Shown here piece by piece: positions 34,197-42,963 of a stretch of 52,663 nucleotides of DNA (positions are counted from its first letter, which is position 1; every line of letters begins with the position of its first letter). Both the position numbers and the translations under genes were made by a program. The notes beneath the pieces are model-generated. The model was given only the letters and a program-made list of their open reading frames with translations. It ran no database searches and was not told the origin of the DNA. Source of the DNA: Clostridia bacterium (GTDB lineage Bacteria; Bacillota; Clostridia; Oscillospirales; Acutalibacteraceae); contig JAFQWE010000025.1 in NCBI GenBank assembly GCA_017407645.1, positions 1-52,663 of the forward strand, in the 5' to 3' direction.

Positions 34197-35240
34197 TTAT
34201 TTTTGCAACACTTTTTCTTTGCAACCCACCGAACACAAAAAGACCGCCGCCATAACAAGCATTGATACGGAAAGGGGAATGGAAAGTTCCGAAATCCAAA
34301 CCGACTTTTCCCCGATATTAGATAAAACCTGCAATGATTGCGGCAAAGTCTTAATAGCCGCTGAGCATATTACAAAACCCAAAAGAGCATTTACAATCCG
34401 CGATATTATCAGTTGCTTAAAGGATATAAGCCCGTGCGATAAAGAGGAAATCTGACACATAACGGAAAATCCGCCAAAGCTCAGTATTCCGCAAATGATT
34501 GGCGCCGACAAACCCGATAATGCCGCCCACTTTGTTCCGCAGGTAACCTCAGTAAAGGCAGAAATCCATTCTGCGCCCCATAATTTAAACAGACTATTAA
34601 CACCTGAAAAAAGCACCACGTAACCGCAAACAGTCAGCATTTGCAGTGCTCCGTCACTTACAGCGCCCACAAAAGCATCGGGTAAGCTTTGTCCTTTGTG
34701 ATAACGAGCGCTTTTGTTTTTAGACGGCTTTGGGGCAAAACGGGCAAAGCACCACCCCGTAACGATAGCGGCGGCAATATGGGACAGATAGATAATCCAC
34801 CCCACGTAAATATTTCCAAGCAAGCCCTTGCCAATGGCAATTACTACCATAGCAGGCCCCGCATTAGCGCAAAAGGTAAGCATACGGCTGCTATCCTTGC
34901 GGTCCACATACCCTTGAGCGCATAGCATTGCCACCGATGACGCCCCAACGGGATATCCACCTATAAGCGAAAGCAAAACTGTGCCGCCTGCCTCTTTGGG
35001 CAATCTGAAAAGAGGAGACATAACCGATTCAAACGGTATTGCCAATAACCGTGCGGCACCCGTTCGGGAAATAAACCCTGCAAGAGCCATAAAGGGAAAC
35101 AGGGCGGGAATAATTATCTCACCGCACAACTTTAGTCCCTCACCAATGCCTTTTTGTATTTCTTTAGGATAAAGAAAAAGAAGCACCAAAGCGGCAAGCA
35201 CAATCACCGCAAGCAATAAATTTTTTACGTTTTTTCTCAT
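34197..35240 (-). CDS. ylbJ: Sporulation integral membrane protein YlbJ
   Basis: The 347-residue protein has about eight hydrophobic segments and the nucleoside-recognition ('gate') layout of YlbJ: IIIPALFPFMALAGFISRTG near residue 42, GGYPVGASSVAMLCAQG near 94, FCANAGPAMVVIAIGKGLLGN near 123, and SGLSAPIICGILSFGGFSVMCQ near 245. In Bacillus it is made under sigma-E and needed for spore cortex formation. It is divergent from yqfC, another sporulation gene. A CATACTGT box on the minus strand upstream looks like a sigma-E -10, but its -35 is poor. Confidence 0.88.
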   Translation of the reverse strand: MRKNVKNLLLAVIVLAALVLLFLYPKEIQKGIGEGLKLCGEIIIPALFPFMALAGFISRTGAARLLAIPFESVMSPLFRLPKEAGGTVLLSLIGGYPVGASSVAMLCAQGYVDRKDSSRMLTFCANAGPAMVVIAIGKGLLGNIYVGWIIYLSHIAAAIVTGWCFARFAPKPSKNKSARYHKGQSLPDAFVGAVSDGALQMLTVCGYVVLFSGVNSLFKLWGAEWISAFTEVTCGTKWAALSGLSAPIICGILSFGGFSVMCQISSLSHGLISFKQLIISRIVNALLGFVICSAAIKTLPQSLQVLSNIGEKSVWISELSIPLSVSMLVMAAVFLCSVGCKEKVLQK

Positions 35241-35276
35241 AATTCACACTCCGAAAAATATAACAGTATGTCCCGA

Positions 35277-35305
35277 GCATTTTTGCAGTTGAAACCTCAT
35301 ACTCT
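35277..35305 (+). promoter_or_regulatory. Sigma-E-like sporulation promoter of yqfC-yqfD
   Basis: GCATTTT (35277-35283), a 14-bp spacer and CATACTCT (35298-35305) match the mother-cell sigma-E consensus (KMATATT-14-CATACAMT) in all but one base of each element. The ribosome site of yqfC follows 14 bases later. Confidence 0.6.
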
Positions 35306-35330
35306 TAAATACGACGGATGGAGTGATATT

Positions 35331-35615
35331 ATGTCAACCAAAAAGCAAAAAGCCGCATCTGCGGCACGTTTTTTAGACAGAGCGTTAGAATTACCTGTGG
35401 GGACGGTTAGCGGCGGAGCAACAGTAATTTTGCATTCGGACCGAGAGGTTATAGTGGACGGATGCCGAGGAGTAATATCCTGCTCGGAAGAAGAAATCAA
35501 ACTGAATATAGGCAATCGGGGACTGGTTACAAAGGGCAGGGGACTTATGATAAAAAACCTGACAGACCGAGAAATAACAATTGCAGGTTGTATAGCCTCA
35601 ATAGAGTTTTGTTAA
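35331..35615 (+). CDS. yqfC: Sporulation protein YqfC
   Basis: The 94-residue YqfC-type protein has the RALELPVGTVSGGATVILHSDREVIVDGCRGVISCSEEEIKL pattern (in parts), ending in a short beta-rich unit with REITIAGCIASIEF. In Bacillus yqfC is transcribed by sigma-E together with yqfD and phoH, the same order as here. ATG 35331 follows GGAGTGA with 7-base spacing; the longer frame from 35268 would cross the promoter. The molecular role is unknown. Confidence 0.85.
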   Translation: MSTKKQKAASAARFLDRALELPVGTVSGGATVILHSDREVIVDGCRGVISCSEEEIKLNIGNRGLVTKGRGLMIKNLTDREITIAGCIASIEFC

Positions 35616-35627
35616 GGGAGTAGGGTA

Positions 35628-36800
35628 ATGCTTTTAATAAAAATCATACGTCTTATATTGGGCTACGTTAAGGTTAATTTGTGGGGTAAATATCCCGAAC
35701 GGTTTTTGAACGTGTGTGCATCAAGAGGTATAAAGGTGTGGAATACGCGCCGACAGGGAGATAGAATAGAGTTTTGCATTTTTGCCAAGGACTATAAAAA
35801 ACTGCGGCAATTAAGACTCCGTTGTCCCGTTAATATAAGGCACAAGCGAAAATACGGGCTTCCCTTTGTGGCTAAAAAATACCGATACCGCACAGGTCTT
35901 GCGGTGGGTCTTGCCATATATGTTGTAGCCCTTGTGATGATGCCAAAAATCGTGTGGGGCGTTAACGTAAGCGGCAACGAGCGTATTTCTGACAGTGAAC
36001 TGCAAAGCGCACTGCGAAACATTGGCATATATTCGGGTGCTAAGATTGAGGATATTGACGCCGCCAATATGAGACTGCGCCTTGCACTTCTTTTGCCTGA
36101 CGTATCCTGGGCGGCAGTTAACGTTGACGGCGCCTTTGTAAACGTAGAAATTCGCGAGGCAGATAATCGCCAAGATACCGACAATACCCCTTGCAACCTT
36201 GTGGCAAACTGCGACGGCAGAATAAGCGCAGTCTATGTAAAACAGGGCACTGCCACGGTTAAAGTGGGTGACGGAGTACGCAAAGGAGATTTGCTTGTGT
36301 CAGGCACCGAGCAGTACACCTCAGGCATCACAAAATTTAGACACAGTGACGGGCAAATTATAGCCGAAACAGAGCGTACTTTAACCGTCAGCGTGCCGTT
36401 AAATCAAGTAAGAAGCAGATGCACCGACAAAATACAAACCCGAAACGTACTGACTGTATTCGACTATGATTTGCCCTTATATATCGGCTCGGTGAATTTT
36501 GATTATAGTCTTAAGACGGAAGAAATCCCCATAACAGTTGGAAACACAAAATTGCCTTTAACCATAACCCAAGGTCAGTTTCGCGAGAGAGTGAAAAGCA
36601 ACTATCGGCTTACCGAAAAAGAGGCAGAAACTAAAGGGCTTGAAACTTTGAAGAAACTTGAAAAGGAAGAATTTGCAGAATTTGAAATACTTAAAAAAGA
36701 GGTAAAAACCCAATCTCAAAAGGATAAACTTGTGCTCACTGCCACCTATTTGTGCAAAGGAGATATAGCCCAAAAGGAGTATATTTATATATCGGGCTGA
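35628..36800 (+). CDS. yqfD: Sporulation protein YqfD
   Basis: The 390-residue membrane protein has an N-terminal cytosolic part with NLWGKYPERFLNVCASRGIKVWN, one membrane segment (GLAVGLAIYVVALVMMPKIVW near residue 89), a FtsQ/POTRA-like region beginning VNVSGNERISDSELQSALRNIGIY and a beta-rich external domain. It is required for normal sporulation in Bacillus, with unknown mechanism. It begins 12 bases after yqfC. Confidence 0.9.
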   Translation: MLLIKIIRLILGYVKVNLWGKYPERFLNVCASRGIKVWNTRRQGDRIEFCIFAKDYKKLRQLRLRCPVNIRHKRKYGLPFVAKKYRYRTGLAVGLAIYVVALVMMPKIVWGVNVSGNERISDSELQSALRNIGIYSGAKIEDIDAANMRLRLALLLPDVSWAAVNVDGAFVNVEIREADNRQDTDNTPCNLVANCDGRISAVYVKQGTATVKVGDGVRKGDLLVSGTEQYTSGITKFRHSDGQIIAETERTLTVSVPLNQVRSRCTDKIQTRNVLTVFDYDLPLYIGSVNFDYSLKTEEIPITVGNTKLPLTITQGQFRERVKSNYRLTEKEAETKGLETLKKLEKEEFAEFEILKKEVKTQSQKDKLVLTATYLCKGDIAQKEYIYISG

Positions 36801-36913
36801 TAAAATATAAAAAAATCGCAAAAAAATGCTCTAAATACTTTGAAAAAAGCAACAACATATGTTAGAATGATATTTGTAAAATAGTATCTTTTAGTAGGAG
36901 TGAAAAATAACCT

Positions 36914-37915
36914 GTGTTTGAACAAATTGTAAGCATCGAAAGAATGGAAGAGGCAGTTAACCTTTTTGGAAGCTTTGATGAAAACATCAAACTTATCGAG
37001 CGTGAATATTCGGTAACAATGACACTGCGTGGCAGTGAAATAAAAATACAAGGTGAGGCGGAGCAGGTGTCTGCCGCCGCAAGAGTTGTTGCGGCACTGC
37101 TTATGCTTGCATCAAAGGGTGAAATATTAGGCGAGCAAAACGTACGCTATGCAATAAGCCTTGTCAGTGAGGGTAAAGAGGATACCTTGGCTCAACTGGC
37201 AGGTAACGATTGCATTTGCATTACTGCCAAGGGCAAGCCTATCAAGCCTAAAACCATCGGTCAGAAAAAGTATGTTGAGGCTATCAGAAATAATACCGTT
37301 GTTATCGGTGTGGGCCCTGCAGGTACAGGTAAAACCTATCTTGCGGTAGCCCTTGCCGTTGCGGCCTTTAGGGATAAGCAGATAAACCGCATAATTATTA
37401 CCCGTCCTGCCGTTGAAGCAGGTGAAAAACTTGGCTTTTTGCCGGGCGATTTGCAAAGCAAGGTTGACCCATACCTGCGCCCCTTGTACGATGCGCTGTT
37501 TGATATGCTTGGTGCCGAGGCTTTTGCCCGTTATCAAGAGCGCGGCAATATAGAGGTTGCCCCACTTGCATATATGCGCGGCAGAACCTTGGAGGATAGC
37601 TTTATAATCCTTGACGAAGCCCAAAACACCACCCCCGAGCAGATGAAGATGTTTCTTACCCGTCTTGGTTTTGGCTCAAAAATTGTGGTAACGGGTGACG
37701 TAACACAGATAGACCTGCCCGACGGCAGAAAATCAGGCTTGGTTGAGGCTTGCAACGTGCTTAAAAACGTGGAAGATATTGATATAATCCGTTTTTCAGA
37801 AAAGGATGTTGTGCGCCACCAGCTTGTTCAGCGTATAGTTAAGGCGTACGAAAAATATGAAGATGTAAAAAGGAGTAAGGCTGAAAATGGCAAAGGTAAA
37901 GGTAATAATAAGTGA
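36914..37915 (+). CDS. PhoH-family ATPase
   Basis: The 333-residue protein has an N-terminal KH-like region and a P-loop ATPase domain with Walker A GPAGTGKT at residues 134-141, ITRPAVEAGEKLGFLPGD near 172, DSFIILDEAQNTTPEQMKMFLTRLG (Walker B) and VVTGDVTQIDLP. Proteins of this type act with YbeY in RNA metabolism. The GTG start at 36914 fits the alignment to PhoH; its AGGAG is 13 bases away, which is long. Its end overlaps ybeY by 29 bases. Confidence 0.93.
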   Translation: MFEQIVSIERMEEAVNLFGSFDENIKLIEREYSVTMTLRGSEIKIQGEAEQVSAAARVVAALLMLASKGEILGEQNVRYAISLVSEGKEDTLAQLAGNDCICITAKGKPIKPKTIGQKKYVEAIRNNTVVIGVGPAGTGKTYLAVALAVAAFRDKQINRIIITRPAVEAGEKLGFLPGDLQSKVDPYLRPLYDALFDMLGAEAFARYQERGNIEVAPLAYMRGRTLEDSFIILDEAQNTTPEQMKMFLTRLGFGSKIVVTGDVTQIDLPDGRKSGLVEACNVLKNVEDIDIIRFSEKDVVRHQLVQRIVKAYEKYEDVKRSKAENGKGKGNNK

Positions 37916-38363
37916 CCGTCAAAAAGCCGTAGAAATTCCAACAGGCTTGCGCCTTTTGGTGCGAAAGGTGTGCACTGCCGCTCTTAAAGAGCAAGGCTTC
38001 CTTCAAGATGCCGAGGTAAACGTAACCTTTGTTGACGATGCTCAAATTCATCAGTACAATCTTGAGTTTCGCAATATTGACCGTTCCACCGACGTGTTAA
38101 GCTTCCCCATGGGTGAAGATGGGCAGTGGGATATAAACCCCGAAACCAATATGGCAATGCTTGGTGACATCGTCATATCCCTTGAACACGCCGTTGCACA
38201 AGCAAAGGAGTTTGACCACAGCTTTGAGAGAGAGGTAGGTTATCTTACCGTTCATTCAATGATGCATCTTTTAGGCTACGACCACGTAAACGGCGGACTC
38301 CAAGCGGACGAAATGCGCTACCACGAAGAGCAGGTTATGGAAATGCTTGCTTTAAGAAGATAA
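37887..38363 (+). CDS. ybeY: Endoribonuclease YbeY (rRNA maturation factor)
   Basis: The 158-residue metalloprotein has the zinc motif His123-x3-His127-x5-His133 (HSMMHLLGYDH) and the conserved STDVLSFPM block near 67. It takes part in 16S rRNA 3'-end processing and ribosome quality control. Its stop codon TAA lies exactly at the left boundary of an inserted repeat element; without the element, the era ribosome site would follow at once. Confidence 0.94.
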   Translation: MAKVKVIISDRQKAVEIPTGLRLLVRKVCTAALKEQGFLQDAEVNVTFVDDAQIHQYNLEFRNIDRSTDVLSFPMGEDGQWDINPETNMAMLGDIVISLEHAVAQAKEFDHSFEREVGYLTVHSMMHLLGYDHVNGGLQADEMRYHEEQVMEMLALRR

Positions 38364-38633
38364 GGTGACAAGAATAATCCAAAACCGCCTCAAAGCGGTA
38401 TATTTTGGTGCTTTTTGCCTTATTGTGCCTCGTAAGGCACAAAGCATTACTTCGCCCCAATAATTCAAAAATCCCTCAAAATCTCCACGCTTTTAGGTCA
38501 GAGATTTTAAAAAACGGATTTTGTTTAAATCAATACAAAAACACAGTGAATACTTTTTGTATTTGCAAGTATTTTAATGAAAGGTTAGCGAAAATCCTAT
38601 TTTTTAAAACGATTTGGATTACTCGTGTCACCT
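38363..38633. mobile_element. MITE-like element of 271 bp with terminal inverted repeats and TA duplication
   Basis: The ends AGGTGACA (38363-38370) and TGTCACCT (38626-38633) are perfect inverted repeats. They extend imperfectly for about 25 bases (AATCCAAA inside both). Each end is bordered by TA (38361-38362 and 38634-38635), the target duplication of Tc1/mariner/IS630-type transposition. Removing the element and one TA restores ybeY stop, GGAG ribosome site and era ATG in the tight spacing expected for this operon. Inside are further hairpins (ACCGC/GCGGT, GTGCCT/AGGCAC, AATACAAAAA/TTTTTGTATT) and no gene; an open frame running through it into era is not convincing. Confidence 0.7.
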
Positions 38634-38645
38634 TAAGGAGTTATT

Positions 38646-39560
38646 ATGAATACAGTTTCTGCATTTATTGCCATTGTTGGCAGACCAAACGTTGGCAAAT
38701 CATCAATAATGAACCGAATGCTCGGTCAAAAGGTTGCAATCGTGTCAGACAAGCCTCAAACCACTCGCACTCGTATAATGGGTGTGCTTACTCAGGGTGA
38801 GTGTCAGCTTGTTTTTGTTGATACTCCGGGACTTCACAAGCCTCGCACCCGACTTGGCGAAAATATGGTCAAGGCGGTTGGTGATTCTGTGGGTGACGTA
38901 GATGCTTGCGCTCTTGTAATTGACTGCTCCGATATGCGCAGTGATTTGTCTCCCTCTCCTGCAGAGGCAGAGCTTATTGAGCGCTTTAAAAAAAGCAAAA
39001 TGCCTGCCGTTCTTGTTATCAATAAGGTGGATTTGCTTGAGGATAAATCCAAGCTTTTGCCCATAATCAGTGCTTATTCTGCCCTTTATGATTTTGCGGC
39101 AGTGGTACCCGTTTCAGCCGTTGACGGAAGCGGTGTTAACGACCTTATTAAAGAGTTATCCTCCTTTGCAGAGGAGTCACCTCACTATTTTGCCGACGAT
39201 GCCCTCACCGACCAGACCGAGCGCACTTTAGCGGCAGAGATTATACGGGAAAAGCTGCTTCGCTTTCTTGATAAAGAGGTGCCTCACGGCATCGCAGTGG
39301 GTATTGAGAAATTTGCCGACAGAGTAACAAGCGGCGGTGAAGATATAATCGATATTGAAGCCATAATTTACTGTGAAGCCGAAAGCCACAAGGGTATTAT
39401 CATCGGCAAAAAAGGCGCCATGCTCAAAAAAGTGTCATCCAAGGCCCGTGAGGATATGGAGCAATTCTTTGAGTGCAAGGTCAATCTGTCCTGCTGGGTT
39501 AAGGTAAAAGAGGATTGGCGCAACCGTCAAGGCTTAATCCACAACTTTGGATTGGACTGA
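38646..39560 (+). CDS. era: GTPase Era
   Basis: The 304-residue protein has a GTPase domain with G1 GRPNVGKSS (residues 12-20), the switch region QTTRTRIMGV, DTPG (G3), NKVD (G4) and a C-terminal KH domain with IIIGKKGAMLKKVSSKARED. Era checks 16S rRNA 3' ends and helps 30S assembly, acting in the same pathway as YbeY. AAGGAG at 38635-38640 precedes the ATG; part of this site borders the inserted repeat element. Confidence 0.95.
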   Translation: MNTVSAFIAIVGRPNVGKSSIMNRMLGQKVAIVSDKPQTTRTRIMGVLTQGECQLVFVDTPGLHKPRTRLGENMVKAVGDSVGDVDACALVIDCSDMRSDLSPSPAEAELIERFKKSKMPAVLVINKVDLLEDKSKLLPIISAYSALYDFAAVVPVSAVDGSGVNDLIKELSSFAEESPHYFADDALTDQTERTLAAEIIREKLLRFLDKEVPHGIAVGIEKFADRVTSGGEDIIDIEAIIYCEAESHKGIIIGKKGAMLKKVSSKAREDMEQFFECKVNLSCWVKVKEDWRNRQGLIHNFGLD

Positions 39561-39612
39561 TTTTCCTTAAATAAACACCACACCCAAGCGTATGCTAATT
39601 TGGGGTGGTAAA

Positions 39613-39786
39613 ATGAACAAAAAGCAAGCGTGGGACGTGTTTTACTCTACCGGCTCGGTAGAGGCATATTTGAATTTTGTAAACACACCTGCAGAGGAGT
39701 CGTATGAAGATAAACACCGACGGACTGATACTAAAAAGCAGTCAGACAGGGGAACAGGACAGACTGGTAACCATATTAACCCGTGA
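39613..39786 (+). CDS. yqzL: YqzL-family small protein
   Basis: The 57-residue product begins with the YqzL pattern W-x-V-F-x-x-T-G-x-V-x-x-Y-L-x-F (AWDVFYSTGSVEAYLNF) at residues 5-21. In Bacillus this gene also lies between era and recO and encodes about 47 residues. Here the frame runs 83 bases into recO, so the last 28 residues are read from recO in another frame and are unlike the family. GGGGTGG precedes ATG 39613. Function unknown. Confidence 0.7.
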   Translation: MNKKQAWDVFYSTGSVEAYLNFVNTPAEESYEDKHRRTDTKKQSDRGTGQTGNHINP

Positions 39787-40435
39787 CCTTGGGGTAGTGC
39801 GGGCATTTGCTCACGGTGCCGCAAAGGCAAAGGGTCGCAGTGCGTCTGCCACCGAAACTCTGTGCTATTCCACCTTTACTTTAAGCGAAAACAAAGGTAC
39901 ATATTCGGTGTCGGAAGCCACACCCGTTGAACTCTTTTTTGAACTGCGCTCTGATATTGAGCGGGTCAGTCTTGCTCAGTATTTTTGTGAGGTGGCAATG
40001 AGCCTTGCCGTTGAGGGCGAGGAATCCTCATCCCTTTTGCGACTTATTTTAAATAGCCTCTATCTTTTGGCAAAAGGGCTTCGCGACCCCCGTTTTATCA
40101 AGTCGGTATTTGAGCTCAGAATTATGACCTTAAGCGGCTTTATGCCCGATACCGAGGCCTGCTGTGAATGTGGTGAAACTCAGGCTTCGCGTCCTCTCTT
40201 CGATATAAACGGCGGCGTAATCCGTTGCGACGGATGTGGCGGTGGCTTTGCTATCACAAGAGGCGTGCTTGAGGCAATGCGGCACATTTGCACCGCCGAG
40301 GAGTCTCGCATATTCTCTTTTGAAATTGGAGAAGAGTCATTGCAAATTTTGTCCGACGTGGCAGAGCGGTATTTGCTCAGTCAATGTGACCGAGGTTTTA
40401 CTGCACTTGATTTTTATAAAAACTTACCGAGGTAA
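39704..40435 (+). CDS. recO: DNA repair protein RecO
   Basis: The 243-residue protein has the N-terminal OB-fold (INTDGLILKSSQTGEQDRLVTILTRDLGVVRAFAHGA), the helical middle part and a C-terminal zinc motif with CCECGE near residue 150 and RCDGCGGGF near 170. It loads RecA onto SSB-coated DNA with RecR. It overlaps the 3' part of the yqzL frame and is followed 4 bases later by mutS2. Confidence 0.93.
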   Translation: MKINTDGLILKSSQTGEQDRLVTILTRDLGVVRAFAHGAAKAKGRSASATETLCYSTFTLSENKGTYSVSEATPVELFFELRSDIERVSLAQYFCEVAMSLAVEGEESSSLLRLILNSLYLLAKGLRDPRFIKSVFELRIMTLSGFMPDTEACCECGETQASRPLFDINGGVIRCDGCGGGFAITRGVLEAMRHICTAEESRIFSFEIGEESLQILSDVAERYLLSQCDRGFTALDFYKNLPR

Positions 40436-40439
40436 ATGA

Positions 40440-42806
40440 ATGGATAACAAAATGTCAAAGCATCACAGGGTGCTTGAACTTGATAGGGTGCTTGATGCAC
40501 TTGCAGAGCGCACGGGCAACAGTGACGCGGCAGAGCTTGCTCGCAGCCTAATACCTACCGACAGTCTTTACGAGGCTCAGCGTCTCTTGGACCAAACCGA
40601 CTGTGCATACATACTGTCTGCACGGTTTGGTTCACCATCCTTTGGGTCAATGACCAACGTAAAGTCCTCACTTCGCAGGGCTCAGGCAGGGGCGTCTCTT
40701 TCCCTCAAAGAACTGCTTAATATCGGTGAAAATCTGCGTATATACCGCTCTCTTGTTGAGTGGCGCGGCAGAGCAGGTGAGGGCAATGTGCTTGATGCCC
40801 TTTTTGACGGCATCACTCCGCAACGCCGCATTGAAGAAAAATTACTTTCATCCATTATCAGTGAGGATGAGGTTGCTGACGGCGCCTCTGACAAGCTGTC
40901 ATCAATCCGTCGTAAAATCCGTTCCACCCAAAACGGTGTTCGCGAAAAGCTTGACAAAATAATCCGTTCACCTCAAATGTCAAAATTCTTGCAAGAGCCG
41001 GTTGTAACCATACGCTCAGGCAGATTTGTTGTGCCTGTCAAATTAGAGTACCGCTCCAATGTGCCCGGCCTTGTTCACGACACCTCATCATCGGGTGCAA
41101 CGGTCTTTGTTGAGCCTATGAGTGTGGTTGAAGCCAACAACGAAATCCGCGTTTTGATGAATGAGGAAGAGGCAGAGATAGAGCGCATTATTGCGGAACT
41201 TTCCGCCTTGGTAGGTGAAAATGCCGATACCGCCTCAATTTCATACGATTGCGCTCTTGAGCTTTGCCTTATCTTTGCCAAGTCTAATCTTGCCTTTGAT
41301 ATGAAAGCCTCAAAGCCTATCCTTAACGATAAAGGCATTGTCAAGCTTAACAAAGCCCGTCATCCCCTTATAAATCCTCAAAAGGTTGTGCCTATTGATG
41401 TCTCTTTGGGTGACACCTTTGACACCCTTATTGTTACAGGTCCAAACACAGGCGGCAAAACGGTAACCCTTAAAACTATCGGACTTCTTACCTTAATGGC
41501 TGCTTGCGGACTGATGATTCCTGCAGGGGATAACAGCCATATTGCCGTCTTCAGTTCGGTAATGGCAGATATCGGTGACGAGCAATCTATCGAACAGTCC
41601 TTGTCCACCTTTTCATCCCATATGGTCAATTTGGTGGATATTCTTGATAACTGCGGCGAATGTAGTCTTGTTCTTGTTGACGAGCTTGGGGCAGGTACTG
41701 ATCCAATTGAAGGTGCCGCCTTGGCGCAGGCACTTATTGAGGCTTTGCGTGCAAGAGGATGCCGCGTTGCCGCCACTACTCACTATGCCGAATTAAAGGC
41801 GTATGCCATTGATACCGCAGGGGTAGAAAACGCCTGTTGCGAGTTTGACGTGGCAACCTTAAGCCCTACCTACAGATTGCTTATCGGTATGCCCGGTCGC
41901 TCTAACGCCTTTGCAATCAGTGAGCGGCTTGGACTTTCTGCCGATATTGTCCGTCGTGCAAAAGGTATGATTTCCGACTCGGATAAAAAGTTTGAGGGTG
42001 TTGTCCGCTCTTTAGAGCAGGCTCGCAAAGCCGCCGAGGATGAAAAACGCAAAACAAGTGAACTTCGTCGCGAGCTTGACGAGGCAAGGCGCATCGCCAA
42101 GGAAAGTGCCGACAAAGCCATAAAAGAACGGGACCAAATCGTTGAAAGAGCGCAAAAGGACGCTCAGCGCATTATTGACAAGGCGACCCGTACCGCTGAC
42201 GGTATGATAGCCGAACTTACCGAACTGCGCAAAGCGGCGGCAAAGGGTGGCGAGGCAGATATGCTTGCCAAGGCAAGAGCCGCCGTTAAAAAAGCGGAAA
42301 AGAGCCTTGATTCAAGGGAGCAAGAGGAGGACGTTAAGTACGAATTACCCCGTCCTCTTGAAATAGGTGACTACGTTCACGTGGTAGATGCAAATTGCGG
42401 CGGTTACGTCTTGCGACTTCCCAATTCATCAGGTACCCTGACCGTTGATATTAACGGAATGAAAATGTCGGTCAACGTGGGCAGAATCCGCCTTGTTGAT
42501 GCCCCAAAAGCCAAAAAGCCACAAAGCACAGTCCGTCGCACCGTCACTCGCACCAATACGGGCTCAAAAACCGAGATTGACCTGCGAGGCAGAACGGCAG
42601 AAGAGGGTATTATGGAGCTTGATCGCTTTATTGACTCGGCAATGCTTAGCGGAATGAACTTTGTTCACTGTATACACGGCAAGGGAACAGGTGTGCTTCG
42701 CAAAGCAATTCACGAGCATTTGCGCCGTCATAAGCAGGTACGCTCTTGGCGTCTTGGTGTATACGGCGAGGGTGAAGACGGCGTCACTATAATTGAACTG
42801 AAATAA
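40440..42806 (+). CDS. mutS2: Endonuclease MutS2 (ribosome rescue/recombination ATPase)
   Basis: The 788-residue protein lacks the MutS mismatch-recognition domain. It has the core and clamp helices, the ABC ATPase with Walker A TGPNTGGKT at about residues 333-341, VLVDELGAGTDPIEGAALAQALIE (Walker B) and THYAELK. A long coiled-coil rich in Glu/Lys/Arg follows (about 515-625), and a C-terminal Smr domain with IDLRGRTAEEGIMELDRF and HGKGTGVLRKAIHEHL. MutS2 suppresses recombination and in Bacillus splits collided ribosomes. Good ribosome site GAGGT at 40429-40433. It ends the operon. Confidence 0.95.
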   Translation: MDNKMSKHHRVLELDRVLDALAERTGNSDAAELARSLIPTDSLYEAQRLLDQTDCAYILSARFGSPSFGSMTNVKSSLRRAQAGASLSLKELLNIGENLRIYRSLVEWRGRAGEGNVLDALFDGITPQRRIEEKLLSSIISEDEVADGASDKLSSIRRKIRSTQNGVREKLDKIIRSPQMSKFLQEPVVTIRSGRFVVPVKLEYRSNVPGLVHDTSSSGATVFVEPMSVVEANNEIRVLMNEEEAEIERIIAELSALVGENADTASISYDCALELCLIFAKSNLAFDMKASKPILNDKGIVKLNKARHPLINPQKVVPIDVSLGDTFDTLIVTGPNTGGKTVTLKTIGLLTLMAACGLMIPAGDNSHIAVFSSVMADIGDEQSIEQSLSTFSSHMVNLVDILDNCGECSLVLVDELGAGTDPIEGAALAQALIEALRARGCRVAATTHYAELKAYAIDTAGVENACCEFDVATLSPTYRLLIGMPGRSNAFAISERLGLSADIVRRAKGMISDSDKKFEGVVRSLEQARKAAEDEKRKTSELRRELDEARRIAKESADKAIKERDQIVERAQKDAQRIIDKATRTADGMIAELTELRKAAAKGGEADMLAKARAAVKKAEKSLDSREQEEDVKYELPRPLEIGDYVHVVDANCGGYVLRLPNSSGTLTVDINGMKMSVNVGRIRLVDAPKAKKPQSTVRRTVTRTNTGSKTEIDLRGRTAEEGIMELDRFIDSAMLSGMNFVHCIHGKGTGVLRKAIHEHLRRHKQVRSWRLGVYGEGEDGVTIIELK

Positions 42807-42838
42807 CAATACTTATCTACTAAATAACCAATAAAAAC

Positions 42839-42878
42839 GAGGGTGGTTTGTGCATTGCTACAAATTACTCTCTTTTTT
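42839..42878 (+). terminator. Terminator after mutS2
   Basis: A 13-bp stem with some G-T pairs (GAGGGTGGTTTGT against ACAAATTACTCTC, loop GCATTGCT) followed by six T. Confidence 0.75.
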
Positions 42879-42899
42879 CTAAAATTAACAAAATATAGG

Positions 42900-42929
42900 T
42901 TGAATTAAGGGTGGAAAAAATGGTATAAT
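42900..42929 (+). promoter_or_regulatory. Promoter of the secreted-protein cluster
   Basis: TTGAAT (42900-42905), an 18-bp spacer and a perfect TATAAT (42924-42929), about 35 bases before the first gene. Confidence 0.65.
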
Positions 42930-42963
42930 GCCACAACTTTTAAGGGATGAAAGAGGTGCTTTT

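Noticed and set aside
38405..38800. Open frame of 131 codons between ybeY and era
   Set aside because: It covers the MITE-like element and then runs into era in the wrong frame; no family resemblance.
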